Source: Silene noctiflora
Lineage: Eukaryota; Streptophyta; Magnoliopsida; Caryophyllales; Caryophyllaceae
Direction of reading: 5' to 3'
DNA: 24,366 nt
Assembly (NCBI GenBank): GCA_009801015.1
Contig: VHZZ01000232.1
Location: 26,268 to 50,633, forward strand
Position numbers and translations under genes: made by a program. Of the stretch, positions 1 to 11,708 are shown piece after piece (the stretch's first letter is position 1; each line of letters starts with the position of its first letter). The notes beneath the pieces were generated by a model. That model made no database searches. It was given only the letters and a program-made list of their open reading frames with translations, and was not told the origin of the DNA.

Positions 1-2
1 AC

Positions 3-1799
3 ACTAAAAATCATAGAGACAAAGTAGGAGCTAATTGTAAAACACTTGGTTGTCCGTGGAGAATATGGGCATCTTGGGCCGGGAAAAGTAAGACATTTCA
101 AGTAAAGAGTTATATTGGTGAACACAAATGTGGTAGAGGAAATGTGGTGAAAAAACTCAGTTCGGCTTGGATAGCAGAGTACTACAAGAACAAGTTAAAA
201 TTAATCCATATATAAACTTGCAGGAAATTATAGATACTATTTGGAGTGAATGGGGGATTAAGGTGTCAAGTTTTATGGTCGGAAAAGCTAGAAAAAAAGG
301 CTCAGTTATTGGTAGTTGGTGAATATAAGGAACAATATTTGTTGCTTCATCGGTATGCGGCTGAGATATTAAGAGCTAACTGTCACAACACTGTTAAGTT
401 TTCCTTGGATAACGGGATATTTCAAAGAGTTTATATATGTTTTTCATCCTTAAAGTTAGGATTCTTGACANGTTGTAGGTCTTTCATATCTATAGATGGG
501 TGTNTTTNGAAAGGGCCATTTGGAGGACAACTTCTTGTAGCTGTGGGCAGAGATGGGAACAACCAGATGTTTCCTATTGCTTGGGCAGTAGTTGAAGTAG
601 AGAACACCGATTCTTGGAGTTGGTTTATGGGGTTACTAGCATCTGACCTAGGAACAACTGATGGCAGTGGATACACCATTATGTCNGACCAGCAAAAAGG
701 GCTTTTAAGAGCCGTATCGGAGGTATGGCCACAAGCTGAATCTAGGTGTTGTGCAAGACATGTGTATGTGAATTTCAGGGATGTGTTTGGAGGAGGGCTG
801 GATTATAGGAGAGGNTTTTGGGCAATTGCTAAGAGCACAACTGAAAATGATTTTAATGAGAATATTGCTAAATTTCGGTTAATTTCAGATTCTGGGGCTA
901 ATGATTTGTTGAATAGAAATTACAAAAAATGGTGTAGGGCTTTCTATACCCCACAATCACAATGTGACAACGTAGATAATAATATGAGCGAAGTTTTCAA
1001 TGCTTACATTCTTAAATTTCGGGAAAAACCTATAATATCAATGTTAGAAGAAATCCGAGAGAATTTAATGGAGAGGTTACATAAGAAAAGAGATATGATT
1101 GGGAAAAAGGATTTATTTTTATGCCCAAGAATTAAAGATAAGTTAGAGAAAGCTAAGATTGAAGCAAGGGGATGGTCAGCTTATTGGGATGGACGGTTTT
1201 GTTACGGAGTAAGAGATGGAGCTACTCAAGTTAAGTTCGTAGTAGATTTGAGATATAAGACGTGTACTTGTAGATCGTGGCAATTGAGTGGCATACCTTG
1301 TAATCACGCAATAGCTGCCATATGGAAAAATGTAGAGCATCCTGAGCATTATGTTGCTGAATGTTATCACAAGGTGGGTTACTTAAAAGCCTACCAATTT
1401 AGTATGGAGCCATTGAATGGTCCAAATGAATGGCCTATCTCCGATTTTCAACCGATTAACCCCTCACCTTTAAAGAAACTCAGAGCTTGTAGACCAAAAA
1501 AAAAGAGAAGGATGCAAGTTGGTGAAAGTTCGTCTGGCAGGCTATCTAAATCCGGTGGTATCAAGAGATGCAGCAAATGTAATGAAGCTGGCCACAATAA
1601 AAGAAAGTGCAAGAGTACTCGTTCTATTAGCGTACCATCAGACAATAGAACGAGTGAAAATGTACGACATGTCAACGAACAACTACTGATCCAAAATTCT
1701 AAGACATTAGATGAAAGAGCAAACCAATCGAGGACACCAATGCATCAGGGGGGATATGGTATATATACTTATCCAGACGGTTTTTCTAGACCAGCTAGT
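3..1799 (+). CDS. Mutator-like (MuDR-type) transposase, main exon; 5' end cut by window, two compensating frameshifts
   Basis: Transposase of a MULE DNA transposon, which would cut and paste the element in the nucleus. Reading from base 3, the first stretch encodes a GCPWRIWASW segment and a following GEHKC, typical of the end of the MuDR DNA-binding domain. From base 300 the frame runs on to the MULE core: IDGC with the first catalytic Asp (codon 495-497), KGPFGGQ, GRDGNNQMFPIAWAVVE, the second Asp (687-689) and CARHVYVNF. A candidate catalytic Glu lies at 843-845. A SWIM finger follows (Cys 1263, Cys 1269, Cys 1299, His 1305: C-x-C-x9-C-x-H). A basic PKKKRR stretch and a CCHC zinc knuckle (Cys 1569, Cys 1578, His 1593, Cys 1608) come next. 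The frame breaks near 203 (one base missing, giving a stop at 213-215) and is restored in the A7 run at 292-298 (one base extra). These could be decay or sequencing errors, since five Ns also lie here. The exon likely ends at 1799, before GTAAGT. Without splicing it would run to a stop at 1845-1847. Confidence 0.9.
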
Positions 1800-1882
1800 G
1801 TAAGTAAACTTAACTTCCGTAACTTTTCTATATTTCGTAATTTATGACGTTCTTATTTATATGTTATTTTTTGATGATATAG

Positions 1883-2068
1883 ATGATGCAACCAAGAAAG
1901 AGAATGGCATACTACACTGACAATGAAGGTCAACAAACCGTACAATCTGTGACCAATATGCATGACATTCCCAATGTGTCTTCTCAAACCTCTGTCCAAT
2001 CGGAAAATATGTCGATGTCTTTCATTGACTCGAATGGCAGAATGTGTATCACAGGCCAACGGTTGCAG
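1883..2068 (+). CDS. MULE transposase, predicted second exon (C-terminal tail)
   Basis: An open stretch of 62 codons begins MMQPRKRMAYY and ends at GQRLQ. It lies between a plausible acceptor (ATATAG ending at 1882) and donor (CAG|GTAATT at 2069). Joined to the first exon across an 83-bp intron (1800-1882, GTAAGT...TAG), the frame is kept (phase 0) and no stop appears. The segment is polar and rich in Ser, Gln and Asn, like the low-complexity tails after the zinc knuckle in many plant MULE transposases. I see no domain in it. Unspliced, the same frame stops at 2108-2110. The exon is predicted from splice signals and frame alone, without transcript evidence. Confidence 0.55.
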
Positions 2069-2134
2069 GTAATTTTAAAATATTTCATGTTTTATAAGGA
2101 AGTTACATAAGTACATCCAAAGCGTCTTACTTAT

Positions 2135-2286
2135 GACGGACACTATCCGTCACAAGCTGAAGACGGATAGTGTCCCTCTCACAATAAGGCAAGTGGGGGG
2201 AAAATGGAGCACCCCATGGTTAGTTCCATTTGCATATTGTGAGAGGGGCACTATCCTTTTTCAGCTTGTGACGGATAGTGTTCGTC
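2135..2286. mobile_element. Foldback MITE of 152 bp inside predicted transposase intron 2
   Basis: The terminal inverted repeats are 51 bp each (2135-2185 and 2236-2286) and match at 47 of 51 positions. They enclose only about 50 bp of unique sequence. The left arm is itself a hairpin: a perfect 14-bp inverted repeat at 2138-2151 and 2162-2175 with a 10-nt loop. The right arm holds a decayed version of the same hairpin. There is no coding capacity. I could not find a clean target-site duplication, so the superfamily is not assigned, and the outer ends may lie a few bases either side. Confidence 0.85.
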
Positions 2287-2370
2287 TTCAATGAGAATTT
2301 GTGAAGTACATGAGAGTTAATAGTCTATTACCATTGATTTTTTTTATGGTTTTCATCACTTGTCTATTAN

Positions 2371-2418
2371 GATTTTGCTCGGAACAAAGAACGAAGAAGT
2401 GACTTTTTAGAAGGATAA
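2371..2418 (+). CDS. MULE transposase, tentative last exon
   Basis: Fifteen codons and a TAA read DFARNKERRSDFLEG. This short basic tail joins exon 2 in phase 0 across a 302-bp intron (2069-2370). The acceptor depends on the unread base N2370 being G, which would give TTAG just before the exon. The intron contains the foldback MITE at 2135-2286. If N2370 is not G, the protein may instead end after exon 2 by read-through to the TAA at 2108-2110. This is weakly supported. Confidence 0.3.
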   Translation, partial: DFARNKERRSDFLEG

Positions 2419-4004
2419 GCAAGATCGNAGTACAACTTTTTTTGAAAACTTGGTGGATATATATGCTGTGGGTTGATGAACAATGGACATATCTACAACA
2501 CTTTGGTGACGATTTTTTGGCATATCAAAGTGAAGATTTATTTGCGTATTTAATGTAAACAAGATATTAAAGTAGTAGTATAACTCATTTTGGCTGATTG
2601 TTATTTTTTGGTGGGAAAGTTGTAGTATAATTGCAGCGAATTAAAGATGCACCTTATTGTTAACTTTTGGTGGGAAATTTGTAATGATTCCTGGTTGTTA
2701 CAAAAACATTACACAACTTGTGGTATGTAACAGACTTGGATGAAAAGTTAATGTTAGGTCCTTAAAGCTGTGCTTTAGTTTTTGAGGTCCTTAAAGCTTT
2801 TCTTTTGGATAATTGGAGTCCTTCTAATGTACTTTACTCGTATAATATCTAATCTCTCTTTATTTCTTTCTTTAATCTTGTTATTTTCATTGTTGATTGA
2901 TTAGAAGTGTTGTTTGTGTTTAAATCCCTGATTAGTCGTCATTTTATTGTTATGAATTGTTTATGTGAGAGTAGTCTTCTACTAGGGTTGCAGGGGAATT
3001 ATGAGTGCAAATAATTAAGAGGTGATTTAATTTGTTGATTAATTTAGAGGTGATCTGACTAACGGGTAGACTATCATTGGGCGTGTTATGAGAGTACGAG
3101 GTTAATTTTACGATTTATTAAGAAATTAAATAATGTTAAGATTATTATAAAAAGATCACCCTTAGTTGAGATTATTCTTGTTAAATAACTCAAACTAGTA
3201 CCTACATATTAGGTTCGGGTATTATAAGACCATAATACCCGTACCTTACACTCTCATCAGTTATGCCTTTACTTACCAACACATTTTCCTCTCTAACCTA
3301 ACTTCTAACCTTTTACCCATCAATTATTCTAAGAACGTAAACCTAATTACTTGAAATTAACTTGGTCAATCATCACAAATTCCTCCAAATTAAACCTTTT
3401 TCCCCAAATTTAATCCCAGACTAGGTTTACTATTTAATTCCATTCGCCAAATAAGTTCGAATTACAGGTGCTTTTTCTTCATTGATTTAGTGGAAATTTT
3501 TAATAAAGTTTTAAGGTTTTTCAACAATTAATCTGAAAAACAAATCCAATAAAATTAAACTCTTTTCTTCCCATTAAGCTAGGGATTTAAGAACTATTAC
3601 TACGTCAAATCAAAATTGGGGATTTATCACAAATATTGGATCTTTAATTTAGAATAGGGGAATTGATAGAAATTGATTGAAGAGGGGAAAATGGAAGATG
3701 GGTTGGAAATTGGAATCAAAAATAGATATCTCTCTTAATAACAGTTGATAAAAAAGGGCTATAATATTTGAATGAAAACAAGTTGAAGAGTAATGAGCAG
3801 CATAACCAAAGCAAACAAGCCCAAGTAAACAGGCCACATGCACAACTATCATCCGATTTTCACTTAATGCTCCCATCACACGTATGTTCATTTATGCCTT
3901 AAGAAAGTCGGAATTTCGTTTGATGGTCTCGGTTTTAGGAAATTTTCTAATCTCTAAGTTTACAGTTTTAACTTGTTGAATGTCTTAATAACGATAAATA
4001 CTGT
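2419..4004. other. AT-rich non-coding stretch between MULE gene and satellite
   Basis: No convincing gene was found. The first part would be the MULE 3' untranslated and terminal region. The element's right terminal inverted repeat cannot be identified because its left partner lies outside the window. Small local repeats are present: TTTTGGTGGGAAA occurs twice near 2606 and 2667, and GGTCCTTAAAGCT occurs twice near 2757 and 2791. A strong hairpin is listed separately. A minus-strand hydrophobic frame at about 3649-3891 is discussed in the findings. Confidence 0.7.
3211..3246. repeat. Near-perfect 15-bp inverted repeat (hairpin)
   Basis: The arms at 3211-3225 and 3232-3246 match at 14 of 15 positions, with a perfect core CGGGTATTAT / ATAATACCCG and a 6-nt spacer. 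It is isolated in non-coding DNA and no T-run follows. It could be a remnant of a transposon end or a fortuitous palindrome. Confidence 0.75.
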
Positions 4005-7000
4005 TTTTAATACACGTTTTTCGGGAATTTAAAGTACCAGGAAAAATATGTCCGTAAATCATACGGATGGTTTATCGGATAAGATAAAGAAACCACACAA
4101 ATTTTGAGAAGCAACATAGGACATTTGATAAGGCCGGTACGCGATAAACAAGTCTCGGACGAAAATCACGTACGGTTTAAAAATAGATGAATAATTGTTA
4201 TTTAGGGCTGAAAATAAAATACGGTAACTCTTGAAACGACCCCTGTCACGTAGAAGAAAAACTGAGAGGAAAAAAAACATGACCCGGTACGACCTCCTAA
4301 ACGGTTCAATTTTAAGTGTATAATATATAGTTTTCGGTATTTTAGGGTCTCGGAAAAAAAATGATCGTAAAACATACAAATGTTTTTTCGAGTCAGATAA
4401 AGCAACCATAAATATTTTGAGAAGTAACAGAGGATATTTGGTAGCACCGGTACGCGATAAACGAGTCTCGGACGAAAATCACGAACGGTTTAAAAATAGA
4501 TGAATACTTGTTATTTAGAACTGAAAATCGAATACGGTAACCTATGAAACGACTCCTGTCACGTGAAAGAAAACCGAGAGGAAATTAAACATGACCCGTC
4601 ACGACCTCCCAAACGGGTCAAATTCAAATTTATAATACACGTTTTTCGGAAATTTACAATCACAGCAAAAAAAAAGACCATAAATTATACGGATGGTTTA
4701 TCGGGTCAGATAAAGAAACCACACAAATATTGATAAGCAACAGAGTACATTTGATAGTGTCGGTTTGTGATAAACGAGTCTCGGACGAAAATCACGTACG
4801 GCCCAAAAATATATGAATACTTGTTATTTAGAGCTGAAAATCGAATACGGAAACTCATGAAGCGACCCCTGTCACGTGAAAGAAAAACCGGGAGGAAAAG
4901 AAGCATGACCCGACACGACCTCCCAAACGGGTCAAATTTAAGTCTATAATACACGTTTTTCGGGAATTTAAAGTCCCGGGGAAAAAAAGGTCGTAAATCA
5001 TACGGATGGTTTATCGGATCAGATAAAGAACCATACAAATTTTGAGAAGCTATAGAGAACATTTGATTGTGCCGGTACGCGATAAACGTGTGTCGGACAA
5101 AAATCACGTACGGCTTAAAAATAGATGAATACTTGTTATTTAGGGCTTCAAATCGAAAACGGTAATCAAGAAGCGACCCTGTCACGTGAAAGAAAAACCG
5201 AGAGGAAAAGAAACATGACCCTACACGACCTTCCAAACGGGTCAAATTTAAGTGTATAATATACGTTTTTCGAAAGTTTATAGCCCCGAGAAAAAAAAAA
5301 AAAGTCCGTAAATCATACGAATAGTTTACCGAGTCAGATAAAGAAACCACACAAATTTTGAGAAGCAACAAAGGACATTTGGTAGTGCCGGTACGCGATA
5401 AATGAGTCTTAGACGAAAATCACGTACGGTTTAAAAATAGATGAATACTTGTCATTTAGGGCTGAAAATCGAATAAGTTAACTCATGAAGCGACCCCTGT
5501 CACGTAGAAGAAAGACTGAGAGGAAAAGAAACATGACCCGGTACGACCTGCCAAACGATCGAAATTTAAGTGTATAATACACAGTTTTCAGTATTTTAAG
5601 GTCTCGAAAAAAAATGATCGTAAATCATACGGATGGTTTTCGGGTGAAATAAAGCAACCATAAAAATTTGGAGTAGTAACAGAGGACATTTGGTAGGGCC
5701 GGTACGCGATAAACGAGTCTCAGATGAAAATCACGTACGCCTTAAAAATAGATGACCCGACACGGCCCTACCAAATGATCGTAAATCGAATATGGTAATC
5801 AAGAAGCGACCCTTATCACTTGAACAAAAAACCGAGAGGAAAAGAAACATGACCCGACACGGCCTCCTAAATGGGTCAAATTTAATTGTATAATACACGC
5901 TTTTCGAGAATTTACAGTCCCGGGAGAAAAACGACCGTAAATCATACGGATGGTTTATCGGGTCAGATAAAGAAACCACACAAATTTTGAGAAGAAATAA
6001 AGGACATTTGATAGTGCCGGTACGCGATAAACGAGTCTGGGACGAAAATCACGTACGTCTTAAAAATAGATGAATACTTGTTATTTAGAGCTAAAAATCA
6101 AATACGGTAATCAAGAAGCGACCCCTGTCTCTTGAAAGAAAAACCGAGAGGAAAAAAGAAACATGACCCGACACGGCCTTCTAAACGGGTCAAATGTAAG
6201 TGTATATTACAGGTATTTCGAGAATTTACAGTCCCGAAAAAAAATTGTCCGTAAATCATACAGATGATTTATGGGTCAGATAAAAAAACCACACAAATTT
6301 TGTGATGCAATAAAGGACATTTGATAGTAACGGTACGCGATAAACGAGTCTTGGACGAAAATCACGTACGGCTTAAAAATAGTTGAATACTTGTTATTTA
6401 GAGCTGAAAATCGAATACGGAAACTCATGAAGCGACCCCTGTCACGTGAAAGAAAAATCGGGAGGAAAATAAGCATGATCCGGAACGACCTCCCAAACGG
6501 GTCAAATTTAAGTGCATATTACACACGTTTTCCGGGAATTTACAGTCCCGGTAAAAAAATATCCGTAAATCATTCGGATGGTTTAGCGGGTCAGATAAAG
6601 AATCCACACAAATTTATAGAAGCAATAGAAGACATTTGATAGTGTCGGTACGCGATAAACGAGTCTCAGATGAAAATCACGTACGACTTAAAAATAGATG
6701 AAAACTTGTTATTTAGGGCTGAAAAATCGAATACGGTAATTAAGATGTGACCCCAATCACGTGAAAGAAAACCGAGAGGGAAGGAAATTTAACCTGGCAC
6801 GGCCTCCTAAATGGGTCAAATATAAGTGTATAAATTATAATACACGTTTTACGAGAATTTACAGTCCCGGGAAAAAATTGTCCGTAAATCAAACGGATGA
6901 TTTATTGGGTCAGAATGTCAGATAAAGAAACCACACAAATTTTGAGATGCAACTGAGGACATTTGATAGTGCCGGTACGCGATAAACGAGTCTCGGACGA

Positions 7001-10000
7001 AAATCACATACGGCTTAAAAATAGATGAAAACTTGTTATTAAGAGCTTAAAATCGAATACGGATACTCATGAAGCGACCCCTGTCACGTGAAAGAAAAAC
7101 CGGGAGGAAAAGAAGCATGACCCGTCACGACCTCCCAAACGGGTCAAATTTAAGTGTATAATACACGTTTTTCGAAAATTTACAGTACCGGGAAAAAAAT
7201 GTCCGTAAATCATAAAGATGGTTTATCAGGTCAGATAAAGAAACCACACAAATTTTGAGAAACAACAAAAGACATTTGCTTGTGCCGGTACGCGATAAAC
7301 GAGTCTTAGACGAAACCACTTACGGCTTAAAAATAGATGAATACTTGTTATTTAGAGCTGAAAATCGAATACGGAAACTCAGGAAGCGACCCCTGTTACA
7401 TGAAAGAAAACCGGGAGGAAAAGAAGCATGACCCGTCACGACCACCCAAACGGGTCAAATGTAAGTGTATAATACACCTTTTCGGAAATTTACAGTCCCA
7501 AGAACAAAATGTCCGTAAATCATTCGGATGGTTTATCGGGTCAGATAAAGAAACCACACAAATTTTTAGAAACAACAGAGGACATTTGAGCGTGTCAGTA
7601 CGCGATAAACGAGGCTCGGCCGAAATTCACGTACGGCTTAAAAATTGATGAATACTTGTTATTTAGGGCTGAAAATCGAATACGGTAAACAAGAAGCGAC
7701 CCCTGTCACATGAAAGAAAAACCAAGAGGATAAGATACATTTCCCGACTCGACCTCCGAAACAGGTCAAATTTAAGTTTTTAATACACATTTTTCAGTAT
7801 TTTAGTGTCTCAGAAAAAAAAATTATCTTAAATCATACGGATGGTTTTTCGAGTCAGATAAAACAACAACACAAATTTTGAGAAGTAATAGAAGACATTT
7901 GGTAGTGCCGGTACGCGATAAACGAGTCTCAGACGAAAATCACGTACGGCTTAAAATTAAATGAATACTTTTTATTTAGGGCTGAAAATCGAATATGGTA
8001 ATTAAGGAGCGACGCCTGTCAAGTGAAAGAAAAACTGAGAGGAAAAGAAACATGACCCGACACGACCAACTAAACGGGTCAAATTTTTCGGGAATTTACA
8101 GCTCCGGCAAAAAAATGTCCGTAAATCATACGGATGGTTTATTGTGTCAGATAAAGAAACCACACAAGTTTTGAGAATCAACAAAGGACATTTGATAGTG
8201 CCGGCACGCGATAAACGAGTCCCGGACAAAAAAACGTACGACTTAAAAATAGATGAATACATGTTATTCAGGGCTGAACATCGAATACGAGAACTCATGA
8301 AGCAACCCCTGTCACGTGAAAGAAAATCGGGAAGAAAAGAAGCATGACCTGGCACGACCTTCTAAACAGGTGAAATTTAAGCGAATAATACACGTTTTTT
8401 GGGAATTGAAAATCCCGGGAAAAAAATGTCTGTAAACCATACAGATGGTTTATCGGGTCGGATAAAGAAACTACACAATTTTTGAGAAGCAACAGAGGAC
8501 ATTTGATAGTATCGTTACGCGATAAACGAGTCTGTGACGAAAATTACGTACGGCTTAAAAATAGTTGAATACTTGTTTTTTAAGGCTGAAAATCGAATAC
8601 GGAAACTCATGAAGCGACCCTAGTCATATTAAAGAAAAACCGGGAGGAAAAGAAGCATTATCCGACACAACCTCCCAAACGGGTCAAATTTAAGTGTATT
8701 ATTCACATTTTTCGGGAAATTTACAGTCTCGACAAAAAAATATTCGTAAATCATACGGATGGTTTATCGAGTTAGATAAAGAAACCACACAAATTTTTAG
8801 AATCAACAGAGAACATTTGATTGTGCCGGTATCATATAAATGAGTCTCAGATGAAAATCACGTACGATTTAAAAACAGATGAATACTTGTTATGTAGGGC
8901 TGAAAAATCGAATACGGTAATCATGAAGCGACCCCCTATCACGTGAAATAAAACCGAGAGGAAAAGAAACATGACCCGACACGGGCTCCTAAATGGATCA
9001 AATTTAATTGTATAATACACGTTTTTCTGGAATTTACAGTCCCGGGGAAAAAATGACCGTAAATCATACGGATGGTTTATCGGGTCAAATAAAGAAACCA
9101 CACAAATTTTGAGAAACAACAGAGGACATTTGATAGTGCCGGTACGCGATAAACTAGTCTCTGACGAAAATCACGTACGGCTTAAAAATAGATGAACACT
9201 TGTTATTTAGGGCTGAAATCGAATACGGTAATCAAGAAGTGACCCCTGTCACGTGAAAGAAAAAACAAGAGGATAAGAAAAATGACCCGGCAGGACCTCC
9301 CAGTCATGTCAAATTTAAGTGTATAATTTACGTTTTTCGAAAATTTACAGTCTCAGGAAAAAAATGTTCGTAAATCATGCGGATGGTATATAGGGTCAGA
9401 TAAAGAAACCACAAAATTTTTGAGAAACAACATACGACATTTGATTGTGCCGGTACGCGATAAACGAGTCTCGGACGAAAATCACATACGGGTTAAAGAT
9501 AGATAAATACTTGTTATTTAGGGCTAATAATGGAATACGGTAATCAAGAAGCGACCCCTGTCACGTGAAAGAAAAACCGAGAGGATAAAAAACATGACCC
9601 GGCACGACCTCCCAAACGGGTCAAATTTAAGTGCAGTCCCAGGAAAAAAAATGTCCGTAAATCATACAGATGATTTATCGGGTCAGATAAATAAACCATT
9701 CAAATTTTGAGAAACAACAAAGGACATTTGATAGTGTCGGTACGCGATAAACGAGTCTGTGACGAAAATAACGTACATCTTAAAAATAGATGAATATTTG
9801 TTATTTAGGACTGAAAATCGAATACGGTAATCAAGAAGTGACCCTATCACGTGAAAGAAAAACTAAGAGGATAAGAAAAATGACCCGGCAGGACCTCCCT
9901 AACATGTCAAATTTAAGTGTATAATTTACGTTTTTCGGGAATTTACAGTCTCAGGAAAAAAATGTCCGTAAATCATGCGGATGGTATATAGGGTCAGATA

Positions 10001-10679
10001 AAGAAACCACAAAATTTTTGAGAAACAACAGAGGACATTTGATTGTGCCGGTACGCGATAAACGAGTCTCGGACGAAAATCACGTACGGCTTAAAAATAG
10101 ATAAATACTCTTTATTTAGGGCTGAAAATCAAATACGGAAACTCATGAAATGACCCCTGTCCCGTGAAAAAAAAACGGGAGGAAAAGAAGCGTGACCCGG
10201 CATGAACTCCCAAACGGGTCAAATTTAAGTGTGTAATACACGTTTTTCGGGAATTTACAGTCCCAGAAAAAAATGTTCGTAAATCATACGGAGGGTTTAT
10301 CGAGTCAGATAAAGAAACCACAAAAATTTTGAGAAAGAACCGAGGAAATTTGATTGTGCCGGTACGCGATAAACGAGTTTCGGACGAAAATCACGTACGG
10401 CTTAAAAATAGTTGAATACTTGTTATTTAGAGCTTAAAATCGAATACAGAAACTCATGAAGCGACCCCTGTCACGTGAAAGAAAAACCGGGAGGAAAAGA
10501 AGGATGACTCGACATGACCACCCAAACGAGTCAAATTTAAGTGTATAATACACGTTTTTCGGGTATTTATAGTCACGGGAAAAAAATGTCCGTAAATCAT
10601 TCGGATGGTTTATCGGGTCAGATAAAGAAACCACACAAATTTTTAGAAACAACAGAGGATATTTGATAATGCCGGTACG

Positions 10680-10906
10680 CGATAAACAAGGCTCGGACGA
10701 AAGTCACGTACGACTTAAAAATAGATGAATACTTGTTATTTAGGGCCGAAAATCGAATACGGTAATCAAGAAGCAACCCATGTCACGTGAAAGAAAAACC
10801 GGGGGGATAAGATACATGATCCGACACGACCTCCAAAACAGGTCAAATTTAAGTGTATTATACACATTTTGAGAAACAACAGAGGACATTTGATAGTTCC
10901 GGAACG
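10680..10906 (+). repeat. 227-bp short satellite unit, copy 1
   Basis: The spacing from landmark 10679 to 10906 is 227 instead of 313. About 86 bp between the ATACAC(G/A)TTTT segment and the GAGAAACAAC segment are missing, with the join near 10870. The same join occurs in three other units. Confidence 0.9.
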
Positions 10907-11324
10907 TGATAAACGAGTCTCGGACGAAAATCACGTACGTCTTAAAAATAGATGAATACTCGTTATTTAGGGCTGAAAATCGAATATGGTACTCAAGAAG
11001 TGAGCCCTGTCACGTGAAAGAAAAATCCAGAGGATAAGAAACACGACCCAACACGACCTCCTAAACAGGTCAAATTTAAGTGTAATAATACACGTTTTTC
11101 AGGAATTTACATTCCTGGAAAAATAATGTTCGTAAATCATATGTATGGTATATCGGGTCAGATAATGAAACCACACAAATTTTTAGAAACAGCAGAAGAC
11201 ATTTGATAGTGCCGGTACGCGATAAACGAGCCTTTGACGAAAATTACGTACGACTTAAAAATAGATGAATACTTGTTATTTAGGGCTGAAAATCGAATAC
11301 GGTGATCAAGAACTGACCCCTGAC

Positions 11325-11708
11325 TAGACCTGGCAAAACTAACCCGACCCGAACAGACCCGACCCGACCCGACCCGAACATGACCCGAGCTCTTGACCCG
11401 TAAATGACTCGATCTGAAAATGACCCGGTTCTGAAACCACCCAACCCGAAAATGACCCGACAAAACATAACTCTAATTGAACCGAATAGACTTGAAATGG
11501 CTTTTTCTTTCTTTTTCATTGACCCGACCGAAAATAACCCGACCCGGTTACCCGAAACTGACCCGACGAACAAACCCGAAATAGACCCGAAACCCGAAAT
11601 GACCCGAATTAACCCGAAATTAATGAAATACCCGAACTGGCCCGACCCGAACTTACCCGACCCGAACCCGACCCGAACCCGACCCGTTGACCCGATTTGT
11701 AAGGTCTA
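11325..11708. mobile_element. Non-autonomous hAT-like element (384 bp) inserted in a satellite unit
   Basis: The ends TAGACCTGGCAAAAC (11325-11339) and GATTTGTAAGGTCTA (11694-11708) are inverted repeats matching at 12 of 15 positions. They are flanked by 8-bp direct repeats CCCCTGAC (11317-11324) and CCCCAGAC (11709-11716), differing at one base. Other units read CCCCTGTC here (for example near 12563), which shows the empty site. An 8-bp duplication with TAG-type ends is characteristic of the hAT superfamily. The element encodes no transposase, so it would depend on one from elsewhere. Removing 392 bp restores a unit of about 312 bp. Confidence 0.85.
11340..11693. repeat. CCCGA/CCCGAA low-complexity interior of the hAT-like element
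   Basis: The interior is almost wholly degenerate repeats of ACCCGA, CCCGACC and CCCGAA (about 5-6 nt period). The richest parts are 11340-11395 and 11520-11696, with a less regular middle holding a T-rich patch (about 11500-11520). The plus-strand open frame across it (11404-11742) and minus-strand frames are repeat artefacts rich in Pro, Asp and Thr, or in Gly, Ser and Val. Confidence 0.85.

Noticed and set aside
431-1675. Minus-strand frames under the transposase (431-679, 1176-1370, 1448-1675)
   Set aside because: They are shadows of the well-supported plus-strand transposase exon.
1853-2059. Minus-strand frame opposite the predicted second transposase exon
   Set aside because: The plus-strand reading has splice signals and frame continuity with the transposase; the minus-strand frame has no recognisable feature.
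4706-5371. A 221-codon minus-strand open frame, and dozens of similar 60-120 codon minus-strand frames across the array
   Set aside because: All are translations of the same satellite segments (recurring stretches such as RFSALNNKYSSIF and SLSDPINHPYDLR). They recur once per unit in rotating frame because 313 is not a multiple of three. Indels between units break them, and no start context or domain is shared with known proteins.
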